From JACTOJ01 sp032335695 (GTDB lineage Bacteria; Bacillota; Clostridia; Clostridiales; Clostridiaceae), in NCBI RefSeq assembly GCF_032335695.1, contig NZ_JACTOJ010000011.1, positions 69,536-133,535 on the forward strand: a stretch of DNA of 64,000 nucleotides, read 5' to 3'. Below, one piece after another: positions 31,725-41,497 of this stretch. A model generated the notes under the pieces. That model had not been told where the DNA came from. It did not search any database and was given only the letters and a program-made list of their open reading frames with translations. The position numbers were made by a program, and so were the translations under genes. Each line of letters begins with the position of its first letter. Position 1 is the stretch's first letter.

Positions 31725-31976
31725 TTATATAACAAAAATAAACAGCCTTACAATTTTGAGGCTGTTTTTGCTGTGCATTTTATAAGTGTCAGGTGCATAT
31801 GTGGAAACACCATTGTTACTTAAGATGTCTCGAATATTGTAGTAATAAGAATGTCTGTCAGCGGCTGAAACAATCCACATCAAAATAGAAGTGATAAAGG
31901 TAACTAATATTGCATTTCCCAAATTGTCATAAAAACTTTTTTTACCTATGGATTTTAGTTCGTATGTTGAAAACAT
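31725..31976 (-). pseudogene. Truncated DUF975-type membrane protein
   Basis: 83 codons from ATG 31976 after GAAGGAGG. The start M-F-S-T-Y-E-L-K-S-I-G-K-K-S-F-Y-D-N-L-G-N-A-I-L-V matches the beginning of DUF975 membrane proteins, which are usually over 200 residues with several helices. Only one hydrophobic segment follows (about 18-33). After about residue 65 the frame runs into the terminator hairpin at 31737-31770, so the last 15 or so codons are junk. Good start signals but a lost 3' end suggest a recent deletion. Confidence 0.6.
31737..31770. terminator. Bidirectional terminator after the ABC-F gene
   Basis: AAACAGCCT (31740-31748) pairs with AGGCTGTTT (31759-31767) with A and T runs at the two sides. 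Also lies inside the 3' end of the truncated DUF975 frame. Confidence 0.75.
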
Positions 31977-32229
31977 AAAAAACCTCCTTCTGCATATATG
32001 AAAATTATACCAAAATTTAAAGATATAAACAGTATAATAGTTGAGTTTTTTTGGAATTACTATAATTAAGTCATTCGTCACCTATTTTTTATTTCGGATT
32101 TAGGATAAAAATCTAATAATAATCCTAACAAAAAAGAGCTTATATTTTGTTAAAAGAATAAAATATGAAAAAAATATTAATGAATATGAAAAAATTTTCA
32201 TACTGGTATGAAAAAAACATGAAAATTCG

Positions 32230-32258
32230 TTGACAATGTACGGCATATTGTTTATATT
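32230..32258 (+). promoter_or_regulatory. Strong sigma-A promoter of the nucleoside uptake/deo unit
   Basis: TTGACA (32230-32235), 17-bp spacer, TATATT (32253-32258). Upstream (about 32160-32225) the motif ATGAAAA recurs four times, once as the inverted repeat TATGAAAA-aa-TTTTCATA, a candidate regulator site. Confidence 0.75.
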
Positions 32259-32303
32259 GGAATAGGAAAAAGAAGAGTTATATTTTGTGGAGGTGTCTTT
32301 TTA

Positions 32304-33368
32304 ATGAATAAGAAAAAAGTGTTAGCTGTCGTAGCAGCATTGACTATAGCAGCTTCTTTATTTGCAGGATGTTCAAAAAAGAGCGATAATTCTGGAACTA
32401 CTAGTGATTCAACTAAAAAATCATCCTTAAAGGTTGGACTTTCAACAGATGAAAGTGGAATAAATGATAAATCCTTTAACCAATCTGCTCATGAAGGATT
32501 ACAGAAGGCTGTTAAAGATTTTGGAGTAGATTATAAGTACTTGGAATCAAAGAGTGCAGATGATTATCAGTCAAACCTAGATTCTCTAGTTGCTGACGGA
32601 AGACAATTAATATTCGGAGTTGGTTATCAGATGGCAGACACTGTTGGTGCTGAAGCTGATAAGAACAAAAATACAAAATTTGTTATAATAGATTCAGAGG
32701 TTAAGAAGGATAATGTTGTATCCTATGAGTTTAAAGCAAATGAAAGCTCATTCCTTGCCGGTGTTGTTGCAGCTAAGGCAACTAAGAGCAACAAGATAGG
32801 TTTCATAGGCGGTAAGGACGGAGATTTAATAAATGCTTTCGAAGTAGGCTTTGAAGCTGGTGTTCAATCAGTTAATCCAAGTGCTACAGTTAAAGCTATA
32901 TATGTAAACAGCTTCGGTGATGCAAGTCTTGGTAAGACAGCAGCTGAGCAGCTTATAAATGATAACTATGACGTTATATACCATGCAGCTGGTCAGGTTG
33001 GAATGGGTATGTTCGAAGCTGTAAAGAATGCTAATGCAAACGGAAAGAAAGTTTGGGCAATCGGAGTTGATATGGATCAGTCAAAAACTGCTCCACAGTA
33101 TGCAGATATAATACTTGCATCAGCATTAAAGAGAGTTGATATGGCAACTTATGCTGCTACAAAATCAGTTATAGACAACACTTTCAAGGGTAACACAGTT
33201 GTTTCACTAGGACTTAAAGAAGGCGGAGTTGATCTTGCTGAAACACATGTTGATTCAGCAACAGCAGATCTTGTTAAGAAGTACAGTGATGCAATAAAGG
33301 CTGATAAAATAAAGGTTCCTGCTACAAAAGCAGAATACAAAGAATTTAAGCCTACTACATTACAGTAA
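32304..33368 (+). CDS. BMP-family nucleoside-binding lipoprotein
   Basis: 354 residues. Signal peptide with lipobox L-F-A-G-C (Cys23), then a Ser/Thr/Lys linker and a BMP/Med-type binding domain: K-V-G-L-S-T-D-E-S-G-I-N-D-K-S-F-N-Q-S-A, F-V-I-I-D-S-E, G-F-I-G-G-K-D, G-F-E-A-G-V. This family (TmpC/PnrA, BmpA, NupN) captures purine or pyrimidine nucleosides for an ABC importer. GGAGGTG precedes the ATG. A terminator follows, so the lipoprotein is probably made in excess over the ATPase and permeases, as is common for binding proteins. Confidence 0.92.
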   Translation: MNKKKVLAVVAALTIAASLFAGCSKKSDNSGTTSDSTKKSSLKVGLSTDESGINDKSFNQSAHEGLQKAVKDFGVDYKYLESKSADDYQSNLDSLVADGRQLIFGVGYQMADTVGAEADKNKNTKFVIIDSEVKKDNVVSYEFKANESSFLAGVVAAKATKSNKIGFIGGKDGDLINAFEVGFEAGVQSVNPSATVKAIYVNSFGDASLGKTAAEQLINDNYDVIYHAAGQVGMGMFEAVKNANANGKKVWAIGVDMDQSKTAPQYADIILASALKRVDMATYAATKSVIDNTFKGNTVVSLGLKEGGVDLAETHVDSATADLVKKYSDAIKADKIKVPATKAEYKEFKPTTLQ

Positions 33369-33397
33369 TAGCATAAAAGAATCTAATTTAAAATTTA

Positions 33398-33436
33398 AAG
33401 AGCTAGATGTATAAAATATATATCTGGCTCTTTTAT
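33398..33436 (+). terminator. Terminator or attenuator after the lipoprotein gene
   Basis: AAAGAGCTAGAT pairs with ATCTGGCTCTTTT (one G-U). Read-through would feed the importer genes. Confidence 0.7.
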
Positions 33437-33683
33437 GATATTTATAATTCAAGAAGTATACTAATGGAAATATGGAAATGATTTACGGGTTTTTAAGGCA
33501 GTTATGGCGCTTAAAACCATATGTAAAACTTTCATATTGTACTAGCTTACTTTAAATTAATATGATAAAATTTTTGTGGCATTTATAAAAAAACATAGTC
33601 TGAGTTTTGAAAAAAATATCAGCATCTCAAAGCAATGACAAAATATGATTTATATGAATAATAAGCTGAATGGAGGTTAATGT
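33437..33683. other. Intergenic region before the importer ATPase gene
   Basis: AT-rich, about 250 bp, no ORF. A hairpin GGTTTTTAAGGC/GCGCTTAAAACC near 33489-33520 loosely resembles the dispersed hairpin repeats. A -10-like TATGATAAAAT occurs around 33560 but I see no matching -35. May hold a second promoter for the importer. Confidence 0.35.
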
Positions 33684-35222
33684 ATGACCAAGGTTGTAGA
33701 AATGAAAAATATAACCAAGGTTTTTCCAGGAACTGTAGCTAATGACAATGTGGATTTCGATTTAAATAAAGGTGAAACCCACGTTCTTCTTGGGGAAAAT
33801 GGAGCTGGAAAAACCACACTTATGAATGTATTATATGGACTTTATAAGCAGGAAAAGGGCGAAATATATGTAAGCGGAAATTTAGTGAATATAAATAGTC
33901 CTAAGGATGCTATAAATCATGGGATAGGTATGGTGCATCAGCATTTTATGCTTGTTCATAATTTTAGCGTGGCTGAAAATATAATCCTAGGAATAGAGCC
34001 TAAAAAAGGACTAAAGGTTGATATAAATAGAGCTATAAAAGACGTAAAAGAGCTTTCCGAAAAGTATGGCTTTAATATAGATCCTAATGCAATTATAGAA
34101 GATATAACAGTAGGTCAGCAGCAAAAAGTAGAGATACTTAAGGCTTTATACAGAGGTGCTGAAATTCTCATATTGGATGAACCTACTGCAGTACTTACTC
34201 CTCAGGAAATAAAAGAGCTTGGGAATATCATAGATAATTTAAAAGCTCAAGGTAAATCTGTAATACTTATAACTCATAAGCTTAAAGAAGTAATGAGTAT
34301 GAGCGATAGAGTAACTATTATAAGAAGAGGAAAGGTTACTGGAACTGTGAACACAAAGGACACCAATATAGATCAATTAGCTGAGCTTATGGTAGGGAGA
34401 AAAGTTAATCTAGTAGTAAATAAGAGCGAAGCTAAAATTGGCGATGTGGTGCTTGAAATAAATGATTTAGTAGTTAAAGATCACAGAGGTGTTGAGGCAG
34501 TTAAAAATTTAAATTTAAAGCTTAGGGCTGGTGAAATACTTGGCATAGCAGGTGTAGACGGAAATGGTCAGAGCGAATTTCTAGAAGCTTTAACTGGACT
34601 TAGACCTGCAGAGAATGGTTCTATAAAAATAAAAGGTAAAGAAGTAATAAATAAATCTACTAAAGAGATAATGGATTGCGGAGTTGGAAATGTCCCTGAG
34701 GATAGACATAAGCGAGGACTTGTACTTAATATGCCTCTATACGAGAATGCTATCTTAGGTATTCATAAAGAAAAGCAGTTCACTAAAGGTATAGCACTGA
34801 ACTATAAAGCTATAAAGGAGCACTGCAGAAAGCTTATAAAGGATTTTGATGTTAGAACTCCAAACGAAGAGGTAGCTGCTTCGGCACTTTCTGGAGGTAA
34901 CCAGCAGAAGCTTATAGTAGCAAGAGAAATTACAAAGGATCCATCTCTTTTGATAGTAGCTCAGCCTACCAGAGGACTTGATGTTGGCGCCATAGAGTAT
35001 ATTCATAGCAGAATAGTTCAGGAAAGAGATAATGGAAAAGCAGTTCTTTTGGTATCCCTTGAGCTAGATGAAATAATGTCCTTGGCTGATAGAATTTCAG
35101 TAATATATGACGGATCAATTATAGATACCTTAGATGGTAAGGATGCAACAGAGCAAAAGCTTGGAATACTCATGGCTGGGGGAAATTTAAATAAGGATAA
35201 AATAGAGAACAGGGGTGAATAA
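33684..35222 (+). CDS. Nucleoside ABC importer, dual-domain ATPase
   Basis: 512 residues with two ABC domains, as in NupO/YufO and sugar importers of the RbsA type. Domain 1: G-E-N-G-A-G-K-T-T, V-G-Q-Q-Q-K-V-E, L-D-E-P-T-A-V. Domain 2: G-V-D-G-N-G-Q-S-E (degenerate Walker A), L-S-G-G-N-Q-Q-K, V-A-Q-P-T-R-G-L-D. One degenerate site is normal for this family. The TGGAGG ribosome site is clear. It partners the two permeases that follow and the BMP lipoprotein upstream. Confidence 0.92.
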   Translation: MTKVVEMKNITKVFPGTVANDNVDFDLNKGETHVLLGENGAGKTTLMNVLYGLYKQEKGEIYVSGNLVNINSPKDAINHGIGMVHQHFMLVHNFSVAENIILGIEPKKGLKVDINRAIKDVKELSEKYGFNIDPNAIIEDITVGQQQKVEILKALYRGAEILILDEPTAVLTPQEIKELGNIIDNLKAQGKSVILITHKLKEVMSMSDRVTIIRRGKVTGTVNTKDTNIDQLAELMVGRKVNLVVNKSEAKIGDVVLEINDLVVKDHRGVEAVKNLNLKLRAGEILGIAGVDGNGQSEFLEALTGLRPAENGSIKIKGKEVINKSTKEIMDCGVGNVPEDRHKRGLVLNMPLYENAILGIHKEKQFTKGIALNYKAIKEHCRKLIKDFDVRTPNEEVAASALSGGNQQKLIVAREITKDPSLLIVAQPTRGLDVGAIEYIHSRIVQERDNGKAVLLVSLELDEIMSLADRISVIYDGSIIDTLDGKDATEQKLGILMAGGNLNKDKIENRGE

Positions 35223-35223
35223 C

Positions 35224-36315
35224 TTGGAGAATAAGAAGTCTAAAAATAGTATTTTTAGTATAGTCAGCCCAATATTATTTCCATTATTAGCTATAGTGGT
35301 AGCACTATTAGTTTCTGTATTCTTTGTAATGTGGGCAAAATCTTATAGCATATTACAGTTTTTTGATGGTTTTAGCGATTTAACTTCTACAGTATGGAAG
35401 GGAAGCTTTGGCTCGGAGATGTCAACCATGAATACTCTCTTTTATACCACTCCGCTAATATTTACTGGTATTGCAAATGCTGTAGCTTTTAAGACAGGAC
35501 TTTTTAATATAGGTACAGAAGGCCAGTTTATAATAGGAATGATAACAGCAGCTGTAGTTGGACAAATAACTGGACTTCCAGCTATAATACATCTTCCATT
35601 AATATTTTTGAGCGGAATGCTTTTAGGTGGAATATGGGCTGGAATCCCAGGATATATTAAGGCAAAGACTGGAACCAGCGAAGTTATAAACACTATAATG
35701 ATGAACTATATAGCTTTATATCTGACAGATTATATAATAAGAAGAACTCCGCTAGGTATAGCTAAAAAAGCTTCAACTCCAATGATTGCAGAAAGTGCAA
35801 GACTTGCAAGATTTATAGATAAGTATCAGGCTAATGTGGGAATTATAATAGGAGTAGTAATAGCTATATTCATAGCTTGGCTACTTTGGAAAACAGTAAT
35901 AGGCTATGAGCTTAGAAGCGTAGGAATGAATAGATTCGGAGCAGAGTATGGTGGAATAAATGTAAAGAAAAACATAGTTCTTGCTATGGCATTATCAGGA
36001 GTAATCGCAGCTTTAGGTGGAGTTATCCATGTAACTGGAGGAAAGTTCTATATGGATGATATGACTAACCTACCTGGCTATGGATTTACAGGTATGGCAG
36101 TTGCACTTCTTGCAAAGAGTAATCCTATAGGCTGTTTATTCTCAGCTCTTTTATTTGGAGCTCTTAACAGCAGCGCAAAGACCCTGCAGCTTAATGGAAT
36201 TCCAAAGGAAATAGTATCCTTGATACAGGGTGTTGTAATCATATTTATAGCTACAGATTATATAGTTAAATATATTAATGATAAAAAGAAAAAGGAGGCG
36301 ATGATACATGAGTAG
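35224..36315 (+). CDS. Nucleoside ABC importer permease 1
   Basis: 363 residues. I place the start at TTG 35224 because AGGGG ends 9 bp upstream and the alternative GTG 35215 overlaps that site; the gene then begins one base after the ATPase stop. About nine hydrophobic helices, with the branched-chain/ribose-type permease signature G-L-F-N-I-G-T-E-G-Q-F-I-I-G and, later, G-Y-G-F-T-G-M-A-V-A-L-L-A-K-S-N-P. Corresponds to YufP/NupP. Overlaps the next permease gene by 8 bp, indicating translational coupling. Confidence 0.9.
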   Translation: MENKKSKNSIFSIVSPILFPLLAIVVALLVSVFFVMWAKSYSILQFFDGFSDLTSTVWKGSFGSEMSTMNTLFYTTPLIFTGIANAVAFKTGLFNIGTEGQFIIGMITAAVVGQITGLPAIIHLPLIFLSGMLLGGIWAGIPGYIKAKTGTSEVINTIMMNYIALYLTDYIIRRTPLGIAKKASTPMIAESARLARFIDKYQANVGIIIGVVIAIFIAWLLWKTVIGYELRSVGMNRFGAEYGGINVKKNIVLAMALSGVIAALGGVIHVTGGKFYMDDMTNLPGYGFTGMAVALLAKSNPIGCLFSALLFGALNSSAKTLQLNGIPKEIVSLIQGVVIIFIATDYIVKYINDKKKKEAMIHE

Positions 36316-37240
36316 TGTAAATGTAATAGTTCAGCTTATAGCATCTATGCTTGCATTAGCTACGCCTCTAATATTTGCGGCTCTAGGCGGTGTATTTTCT
36401 GAACGTTCAGGAGTTGTTAACCTTGGGTTAGACGGTATGATGGTAATGGGTGCCTTTTTCAGCGTATATGGTTCTCATGTAAGCGGAAGTCCTTATGTTG
36501 GAATATTATTTGCTGTCATAGCTGGATGCTTGATTGCTCTTTTACATGCTTTCTTAAGCATAAGCTTAAAGGCTGATCAGACGATTTCAGGTACAGCGAT
36601 AAATCTTTTTGCTACAGCCTTAGCAGCTTTCTTAATACTTAAATTATTTCATAAAGGTGGTCAGACAGACGGAGTTAATCCCTTGCCCTATCACGTAGCA
36701 GGCTGGCTTAGGAATATACCTGTCTTAGGAAGTCTTTTTGATGGTCTCAATTGGTTTGTATTTTTAGCTATAGCAGCCGTAATAATATCTCATTTTGTTC
36801 TCTATAAAACTGCTTGGGGACTTAGAGTAAGATCCGTAGGAGAGCATCCTAAGGCAGCAGATACCTTAGGAATAAATGTATACAAAACTAGATATATATG
36901 TGTTGCTATTTCAGGAATATTAGCTGGAATAGGCGGAGCGGCATTAACTTTAGGTTCAGTGCCTTTGTATAGTGATGGAATGGTTTCAGGAAGAGGCTTT
37001 ATAGCTTTGGCTGCCGTAATATTTGGTAACTGGAAACCAGTAGGCTCCTTCTTAGCATGCCTATTGTTCAGCCTTGCTCAGGCTGTTCAGCTGAAGTCTC
37101 AGCTTTTAGGCTTGAATCTTCCTTCAGAGCTTTATAGTGTATTCCCATATTTAGTTACCATGATCGCTTTAGCTGGTTTTGTTAAGAAAACTCAGCCGCC
37201 GGCAGCAGATGGTATACCTTACGAAAAGGGTCAAAGATAA
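36308..37240 (+). CDS. Nucleoside ABC importer permease 2
   Basis: 310 residues, about eight hydrophobic helices; signature G-V-V-N-L-G-L-D-G-M-M-V-M-G parallels that of permease 1, and G-R-G-F-I-A-L-A-A-V-I-F-G-N-W-K-P is the usual second motif. Corresponds to YufQ/NupQ. The start ATG 36308 lies inside the end of permease 1, with AAGGAGG at 10 bp. Confidence 0.9.
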   Translation: MSSVNVIVQLIASMLALATPLIFAALGGVFSERSGVVNLGLDGMMVMGAFFSVYGSHVSGSPYVGILFAVIAGCLIALLHAFLSISLKADQTISGTAINLFATALAAFLILKLFHKGGQTDGVNPLPYHVAGWLRNIPVLGSLFDGLNWFVFLAIAAVIISHFVLYKTAWGLRVRSVGEHPKAADTLGINVYKTRYICVAISGILAGIGGAALTLGSVPLYSDGMVSGRGFIALAAVIFGNWKPVGSFLACLLFSLAQAVQLKSQLLGLNLPSELYSVFPYLVTMIALAGFVKKTQPPAADGIPYEKGQR

Positions 37241-37274
37241 TATTTAAAATAGTTAATATTGAGAGGACGTAATT

Positions 37275-38297
37275 ATGGGTGTTACTATAAATGATATAGC
37301 GGAAAAAGCTGAAGTATCATTAGCAACGGTATCAAGGGTAATCAATAACTCTGGGTATGTAAGCAAAGCCACCCGGGCAAAGGTTATGAAAGTCATAACT
37401 GAGTTAAATTATACTCCTAGCGGCATTAAAAGCTTCAAGGATGAAGAAACTAATACCGTTGGTGTTATTGTACCTAATATTTCAGACCCTTACTTTGGAG
37501 AAATAGTAAAATGCATTGGAGAAATTGCTGAGAGATACGATTATAATATATCAATATTTAATACCAATGATGAAATATATAAGGAAATCAAAGCCTTGGC
37601 TCTTCTAAAACAAAGTAAGGTAAAAGGTATCATAATGATACCTGCCTTCGGGGAAGGCAGCTTTGATAATGATTATTTTAAAACCTTGGATAGTATAGGA
37701 ATGCCATTAGTACTTGTGGCGGCCAGTATAAGATATGCAAGCTTTAATGGAGTTTTTGTAGACAATGTAAAAGGAGGCTTTGATGCTGCTAATCTTTTAA
37801 TACAAGAGGGGCATGAAAGAATTGCTATAATAACTGGCAACTTGGGTTCCGAGCCTTCCTTTGACAGACTTATAGGCTATAAAAAAGCTTTAACTATGAA
37901 TAATATGGCTATAAATGAAGAATATATTTTTGAGGGAAATTATAAACCGGAGAGCGGATATAATATAACAAAAGAGATATTGAATATGGAGGATAAGCCT
38001 ACAGCTTTATTGGTGGGAAGCAGTATGATGACTATAGGCTGCATAAGGGCACTGAATGAAAAAGGCTTGAAAACACCTGAGGACATAGCTATAATTGGAT
38101 TTGACAAAGTAGATATATTAAATTATTTAGGACTAAATGTAAGCTATGTTGACGTCTCTGCTAAAAGCCTAAGCCAGGAAGCAATAAAAATATTGTTTGA
38201 ACTTATGCAAAATGATGACAGCGGTGAAGTTAGAACTATAACTATATCTCCAAAGATAGAAGCAAAGGGCTCAGAGAAGTATATAAATAAATCTTAA
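37275..38297 (+). CDS. LacI-family regulator within the nucleoside operon
   Basis: 340 residues: HTH I-N-D-I-A-E-K-A-E-V-S-L-A-T-V-S-R-V-I-N-N-S at residues 5-26, then a periplasmic-binding-like effector domain. GAGAGG precedes the ATG. It sits 34 bp after the permeases and 32 bp before deoC, so it is probably co-transcribed with the genes it controls. The effector may be a nucleoside or deoxyribose phosphate, by analogy with CytR- and DeoR-like control. No classical CG-centred operator was found near 32230; TATGAAAA-aa-TTTTCATA is the best candidate. Confidence 0.85.
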   Translation: MGVTINDIAEKAEVSLATVSRVINNSGYVSKATRAKVMKVITELNYTPSGIKSFKDEETNTVGVIVPNISDPYFGEIVKCIGEIAERYDYNISIFNTNDEIYKEIKALALLKQSKVKGIIMIPAFGEGSFDNDYFKTLDSIGMPLVLVAASIRYASFNGVFVDNVKGGFDAANLLIQEGHERIAIITGNLGSEPSFDRLIGYKKALTMNNMAINEEYIFEGNYKPESGYNITKEILNMEDKPTALLVGSSMMTIGCIRALNEKGLKTPEDIAIIGFDKVDILNYLGLNVSYVDVSAKSLSQEAIKILFELMQNDDSGEVRTITISPKIEAKGSEKYINKS

Positions 38298-38329
38298 TAG
38301 CGGATGCATTAGCCGGAAGGGTGGTAAAT

Positions 38330-38989
38330 ATGAATTTAGCAAAATATTTTGATCATACTATATTAAAACCTGAAGCTACTGAGGAAGCGGTAAAAAGATT
38401 ATGCAGTGAGGCAAAGCAGTATAGCTTTGCTTCAGTTTGCGTAAACCCTTTTTATGCTAAAACAGTAAGCGAAGAACTTAAGGGAACGGAAGTAAAAACT
38501 TGTGTAGTTATCGGCTTCCCTTTAGGAGCAAACATAAAGGAAGTTAAGGCCTTTGAAGCTAAAAAGGCTATGGAAGATGGTGCTCAGGAAGTTGATATGG
38601 TAATAAACATAGGAGCATTGAAAGATAAGAAGTATGATGTAGTTAAAGAAGATATAGCAGCGGTGTTTAATGAAACTAAAGGTAAGGCGCTTCTAAAGGT
38701 TATTATAGAAACCTGCCTGCTTACAGATGAAGAGAAGGTTAAAGTATGCACTATCTGTAAGGAAGTTGGAGTTGAATATGTTAAGACTTCTACAGGATTT
38801 TCTACTTCAGGAGCTAAGGTAGAAGATGTTAAGCTTATGAGAGAAACCGTTGGAGAAGAAATGGGAGTAAAAGCATCAGGCGGAATAAGAGATTATAAAA
38901 CTGCTGCAGCTATGATAGGAGCAGGAGCCAGCAGAATAGGTGTAAGTGCCAGCGTTTCTATTATGGAAGAAAGTAAAAATAATCTCTAG
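38330..38989 (+). CDS. deoC: Deoxyribose-phosphate aldolase
   Basis: 219 residues from ATG 38330 (GGAAGGGTGG upstream; the GTG at 38321 lies within that site). Class I aldolase that splits 2-deoxyribose-5-phosphate into glyceraldehyde-3-phosphate and acetaldehyde. Landmarks: D-H-T-I-L-K-P, V-C-V-N-P, G-F-P-L-G, E-V-D-M-V-I-N-I-G, the Schiff-base Lys in E-Y-V-K-T-S-T-G-F, and K-A-S-G-G-I-R. Last step of deoxynucleoside catabolism begun by the downstream phosphorylases and mutase. Confidence 0.96.
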   Translation: MNLAKYFDHTILKPEATEEAVKRLCSEAKQYSFASVCVNPFYAKTVSEELKGTEVKTCVVIGFPLGANIKEVKAFEAKKAMEDGAQEVDMVINIGALKDKKYDVVKEDIAAVFNETKGKALLKVIIETCLLTDEEKVKVCTICKEVGVEYVKTSTGFSTSGAKVEDVKLMRETVGEEMGVKASGGIRDYKTAAAMIGAGASRIGVSASVSIMEESKNNL

Positions 38990-39001
38990 GAGAATATCAT
39001 T

Positions 39002-40306
39002 ATGAGAATGTATGATTTAATAATCAAAAAAAGAAACGGTGAAGAGCTTACTAAGGAAGAAATAAATTATTTCATAGAAAATTATACTAAAGGAAGTATT
39101 CCCGATTATCAAGTGTCTGCTCTTATGATGGCAATATTCTTTCAGAAGATGAATATGAGGGAGACCGCAGACCTTACCATGGCCATGGTCCATTCCGGAG
39201 ATGTGCTTGATTTATCAAAAATAGAAGGCATAAAAGTAGATAAGCATAGCACAGGCGGAGTTGGAGATACTACTTCTTTAGTGCTTACACCAATGGTGGC
39301 AGCTCTAGGCATTCCAGTAGCTAAGATGTCAGGAAGAGGTCTTGGTCATACCGGCGGCACTATAGATAAGCTTGAATCCTTTAAGGGTTTTTCAGTAGAA
39401 ATCACAGAAGAACAATTTATTGAAAATGTTAATACAAGAAAGCTAGGATTAATGGCTCAGACTGCTGATTTAGCACCAGCGGATAAAAAGCTTTATGCCC
39501 TTAGAGATGTTACAGGAACTGTAGATAATATATCCTTGATATCTTCAAGCATAATGAGTAAAAAAATAGCGGCAGGAGCTGACTGCATAGTTTTAGATGT
39601 AAAAGTAGGTGACGGAGCTTTTATGAAAAATTATGAGGATGCTGAAAGATTGGCTGAGGCTATGGTTAGCATAGGAAATAATGTAGGCAGAAAAACTGTA
39701 GCAGTAATATCCGATATGGATCAGCCTCTGGGGCTTGCCATAGGAAATGCCCTTGAGGTTAAGGAAGCTTTAGATACCCTTAAGGGAGAAGGACCAGAAG
39801 ATCTTCTGGAACTTTGCCTTACCCTAGGAAGCCACATGGTAGTCTTGGCTAAAAAGGCTGAAAATGTAGGAGAAGCTAGAGAAAAGCTTTTGAAAACTAT
39901 AAAAGATGGTTCTGCTTTAGCTAAATTCAAAGAATTTGTTGATGCTCAAGGCGGAGAGGGGGCTGCGGTTTATGACAGCAGTCTTTTGCCTAAAGCAAAA
40001 TATGTTTTTGAAGTTAAGAGCGATAAGGATGGCTATGTTTCAAAGATACATTCTGAAGACATGGGACTTATAGCTATGGAGCTGGGAGCTGGAAGAGCCA
40101 CAAAGGAAGATAAAATAGATTTAGCTGTAGGAATAGTATTAAACAAAAAAAGAGGAATCAAGGTGTCTAAGGGAGATACTATTGCTTATATACATGCTAA
40201 TGATGAAGATAAAATACATAAGGCCGCAAAAGATATATTAGAAAATTATGAGATAGTACCTGCTTATGAGAATAGTATACCTTTGGTATATGGTATAATA
40301 GAGTAA
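39002..40306 (+). CDS. pdp: Pyrimidine-nucleoside phosphorylase
   Basis: 434 residues, the length of the Pdp/DeoA family. The signature V-D-K-H-S-T-G-G-V-G-D-T-T-S-L-V-L, the K-M-S-G-R-G-L-G-H-T-G-G-T-I-D-K-L-E loop and the C-terminal domain starting E-V-K-S-D-K-D-G-Y-V are present. It cleaves thymidine, uridine or deoxyuridine with phosphate, giving the base and (deoxy)ribose-1-phosphate. It starts 12 bp after deoC with AGGAGA. The motif context fits the Gram-positive Pdp type that accepts both uridine and thymidine; that specificity is inferred. Confidence 0.93.
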   Translation: MRMYDLIIKKRNGEELTKEEINYFIENYTKGSIPDYQVSALMMAIFFQKMNMRETADLTMAMVHSGDVLDLSKIEGIKVDKHSTGGVGDTTSLVLTPMVAALGIPVAKMSGRGLGHTGGTIDKLESFKGFSVEITEEQFIENVNTRKLGLMAQTADLAPADKKLYALRDVTGTVDNISLISSSIMSKKIAAGADCIVLDVKVGDGAFMKNYEDAERLAEAMVSIGNNVGRKTVAVISDMDQPLGLAIGNALEVKEALDTLKGEGPEDLLELCLTLGSHMVVLAKKAENVGEAREKLLKTIKDGSALAKFKEFVDAQGGEGAAVYDSSLLPKAKYVFEVKSDKDGYVSKIHSEDMGLIAMELGAGRATKEDKIDLAVGIVLNKKRGIKVSKGDTIAYIHANDEDKIHKAAKDILENYEIVPAYENSIPLVYGIIE

Positions 40307-40324
40307 GAAGGAGGTATTAAGCTT

Positions 40325-41497
40325 ATGATAAATAGAGTAATATGGATAGTTTTAGACAGCGTAGGCATGGGAGAAATGCCGGATGCAGCAAAATACGGAG
40401 ATGAAGGTTCAAATACCATAGGAAATGTATCTAAGTTCCTGGGAGGACTTAAGGTACCTAATATGGAAGCTATAGGACTTGGAAATATAGATGGAATTAA
40501 AGGCTTAAAGAAGGCTGAACATCCTACTGGCTGCTTTGCTAGATTTGAAGAAGCTTCTAATGGTAAGGATACCACCACTGGACATTGGGAAATGGGCGGA
40601 ATAATATCTGAAGTACCTTTTCCAACCTATCCTGATGGGTTCTCGAAAGATGTAGTAGAGGCTTTTGAAAAAGCTGTAGGGAGAAAGATTATAGGCAATA
40701 AGCCTGCATCAGGTACAGTTATACTTGATGAGCTTGGGGAAGAACATATGAAAACAGGCAAACCTATAGTGTATACTTCTGCAGACAGCGTATTTCAGAT
40801 AGCGGCTCATGAAGAGGTCATACCTTTAGAAGAGTTATATGATATGTGTAAAAAAGCCAGGGCTATGCTTACAGGCAAGCATGCAGTGGCACGTGTAATA
40901 GCTAGACCATTTTTAGGAAAGCCAGGAGCTTTCACAAGAACTCCTAACAGAAGAGATTTTTCATTGCTTCCACCGGAGGAAACAGTTTTGGTAAAAATTC
41001 AGAAGTCTGGACTTAATGTGATGGCTGTAGGAAAGATTGAAGATATATTTACTGGCCAGGGAGTTACAGAAGCAGTTCATACTAAAGACAACATGGATGG
41101 AGTAGATAAGACTCTAGAGTATATGGCTCAAGATAAGAAAGGGCTTATTTTTACTAATCTAGTGGACTTTGATATGAAGTGGGGACATAGAAATGATCCT
41201 GAAAGCTACGGAAGAGGCTTGGAGGCTTTTGATGTAAGGCTTAAGGAAATAACTGATGCTATGAAGGATACGGATGTTCTATTCATAACTGCAGACCATG
41301 GCTGTGATCCAACCACACCAAGTACTGACCATTCCAGAGAATATGTTCCGTTTATTGCTTATGGAAAGGCATTAAAGGAAAATATAAATCTTGGAACAAG
41401 AAAAACCTTCTCAGATATGGGGCAGACTGTTGCTGACATATTTGGAGTTGAAAAAATAATTGACGGTGAAAGCTTTTTAAAGGAAATTTTAAAGTAA
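40325..41497 (+). CDS. deoB: Phosphopentomutase
   Basis: 390 residues, normal for DeoB. Alkaline-phosphatase-superfamily metalloenzyme interconverting (deoxy)ribose-1- and 5-phosphates. Metal-binding landmarks: V-L-D-S-V-G-M-G-E-M-P-D-A near the start, the phosphothreonine nucleophile region G-K-D-T-T-T-G-H-W-E, and T-A-D-H-G-C-D-P-T late. AAGGAGG precedes the ATG. Links the phosphorylases to DeoC. Confidence 0.96.
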   Translation: MINRVIWIVLDSVGMGEMPDAAKYGDEGSNTIGNVSKFLGGLKVPNMEAIGLGNIDGIKGLKKAEHPTGCFARFEEASNGKDTTTGHWEMGGIISEVPFPTYPDGFSKDVVEAFEKAVGRKIIGNKPASGTVILDELGEEHMKTGKPIVYTSADSVFQIAAHEEVIPLEELYDMCKKARAMLTGKHAVARVIARPFLGKPGAFTRTPNRRDFSLLPPEETVLVKIQKSGLNVMAVGKIEDIFTGQGVTEAVHTKDNMDGVDKTLEYMAQDKKGLIFTNLVDFDMKWGHRNDPESYGRGLEAFDVRLKEITDAMKDTDVLFITADHGCDPTTPSTDHSREYVPFIAYGKALKENINLGTRKTFSDMGQTVADIFGVEKIIDGESFLKEILK

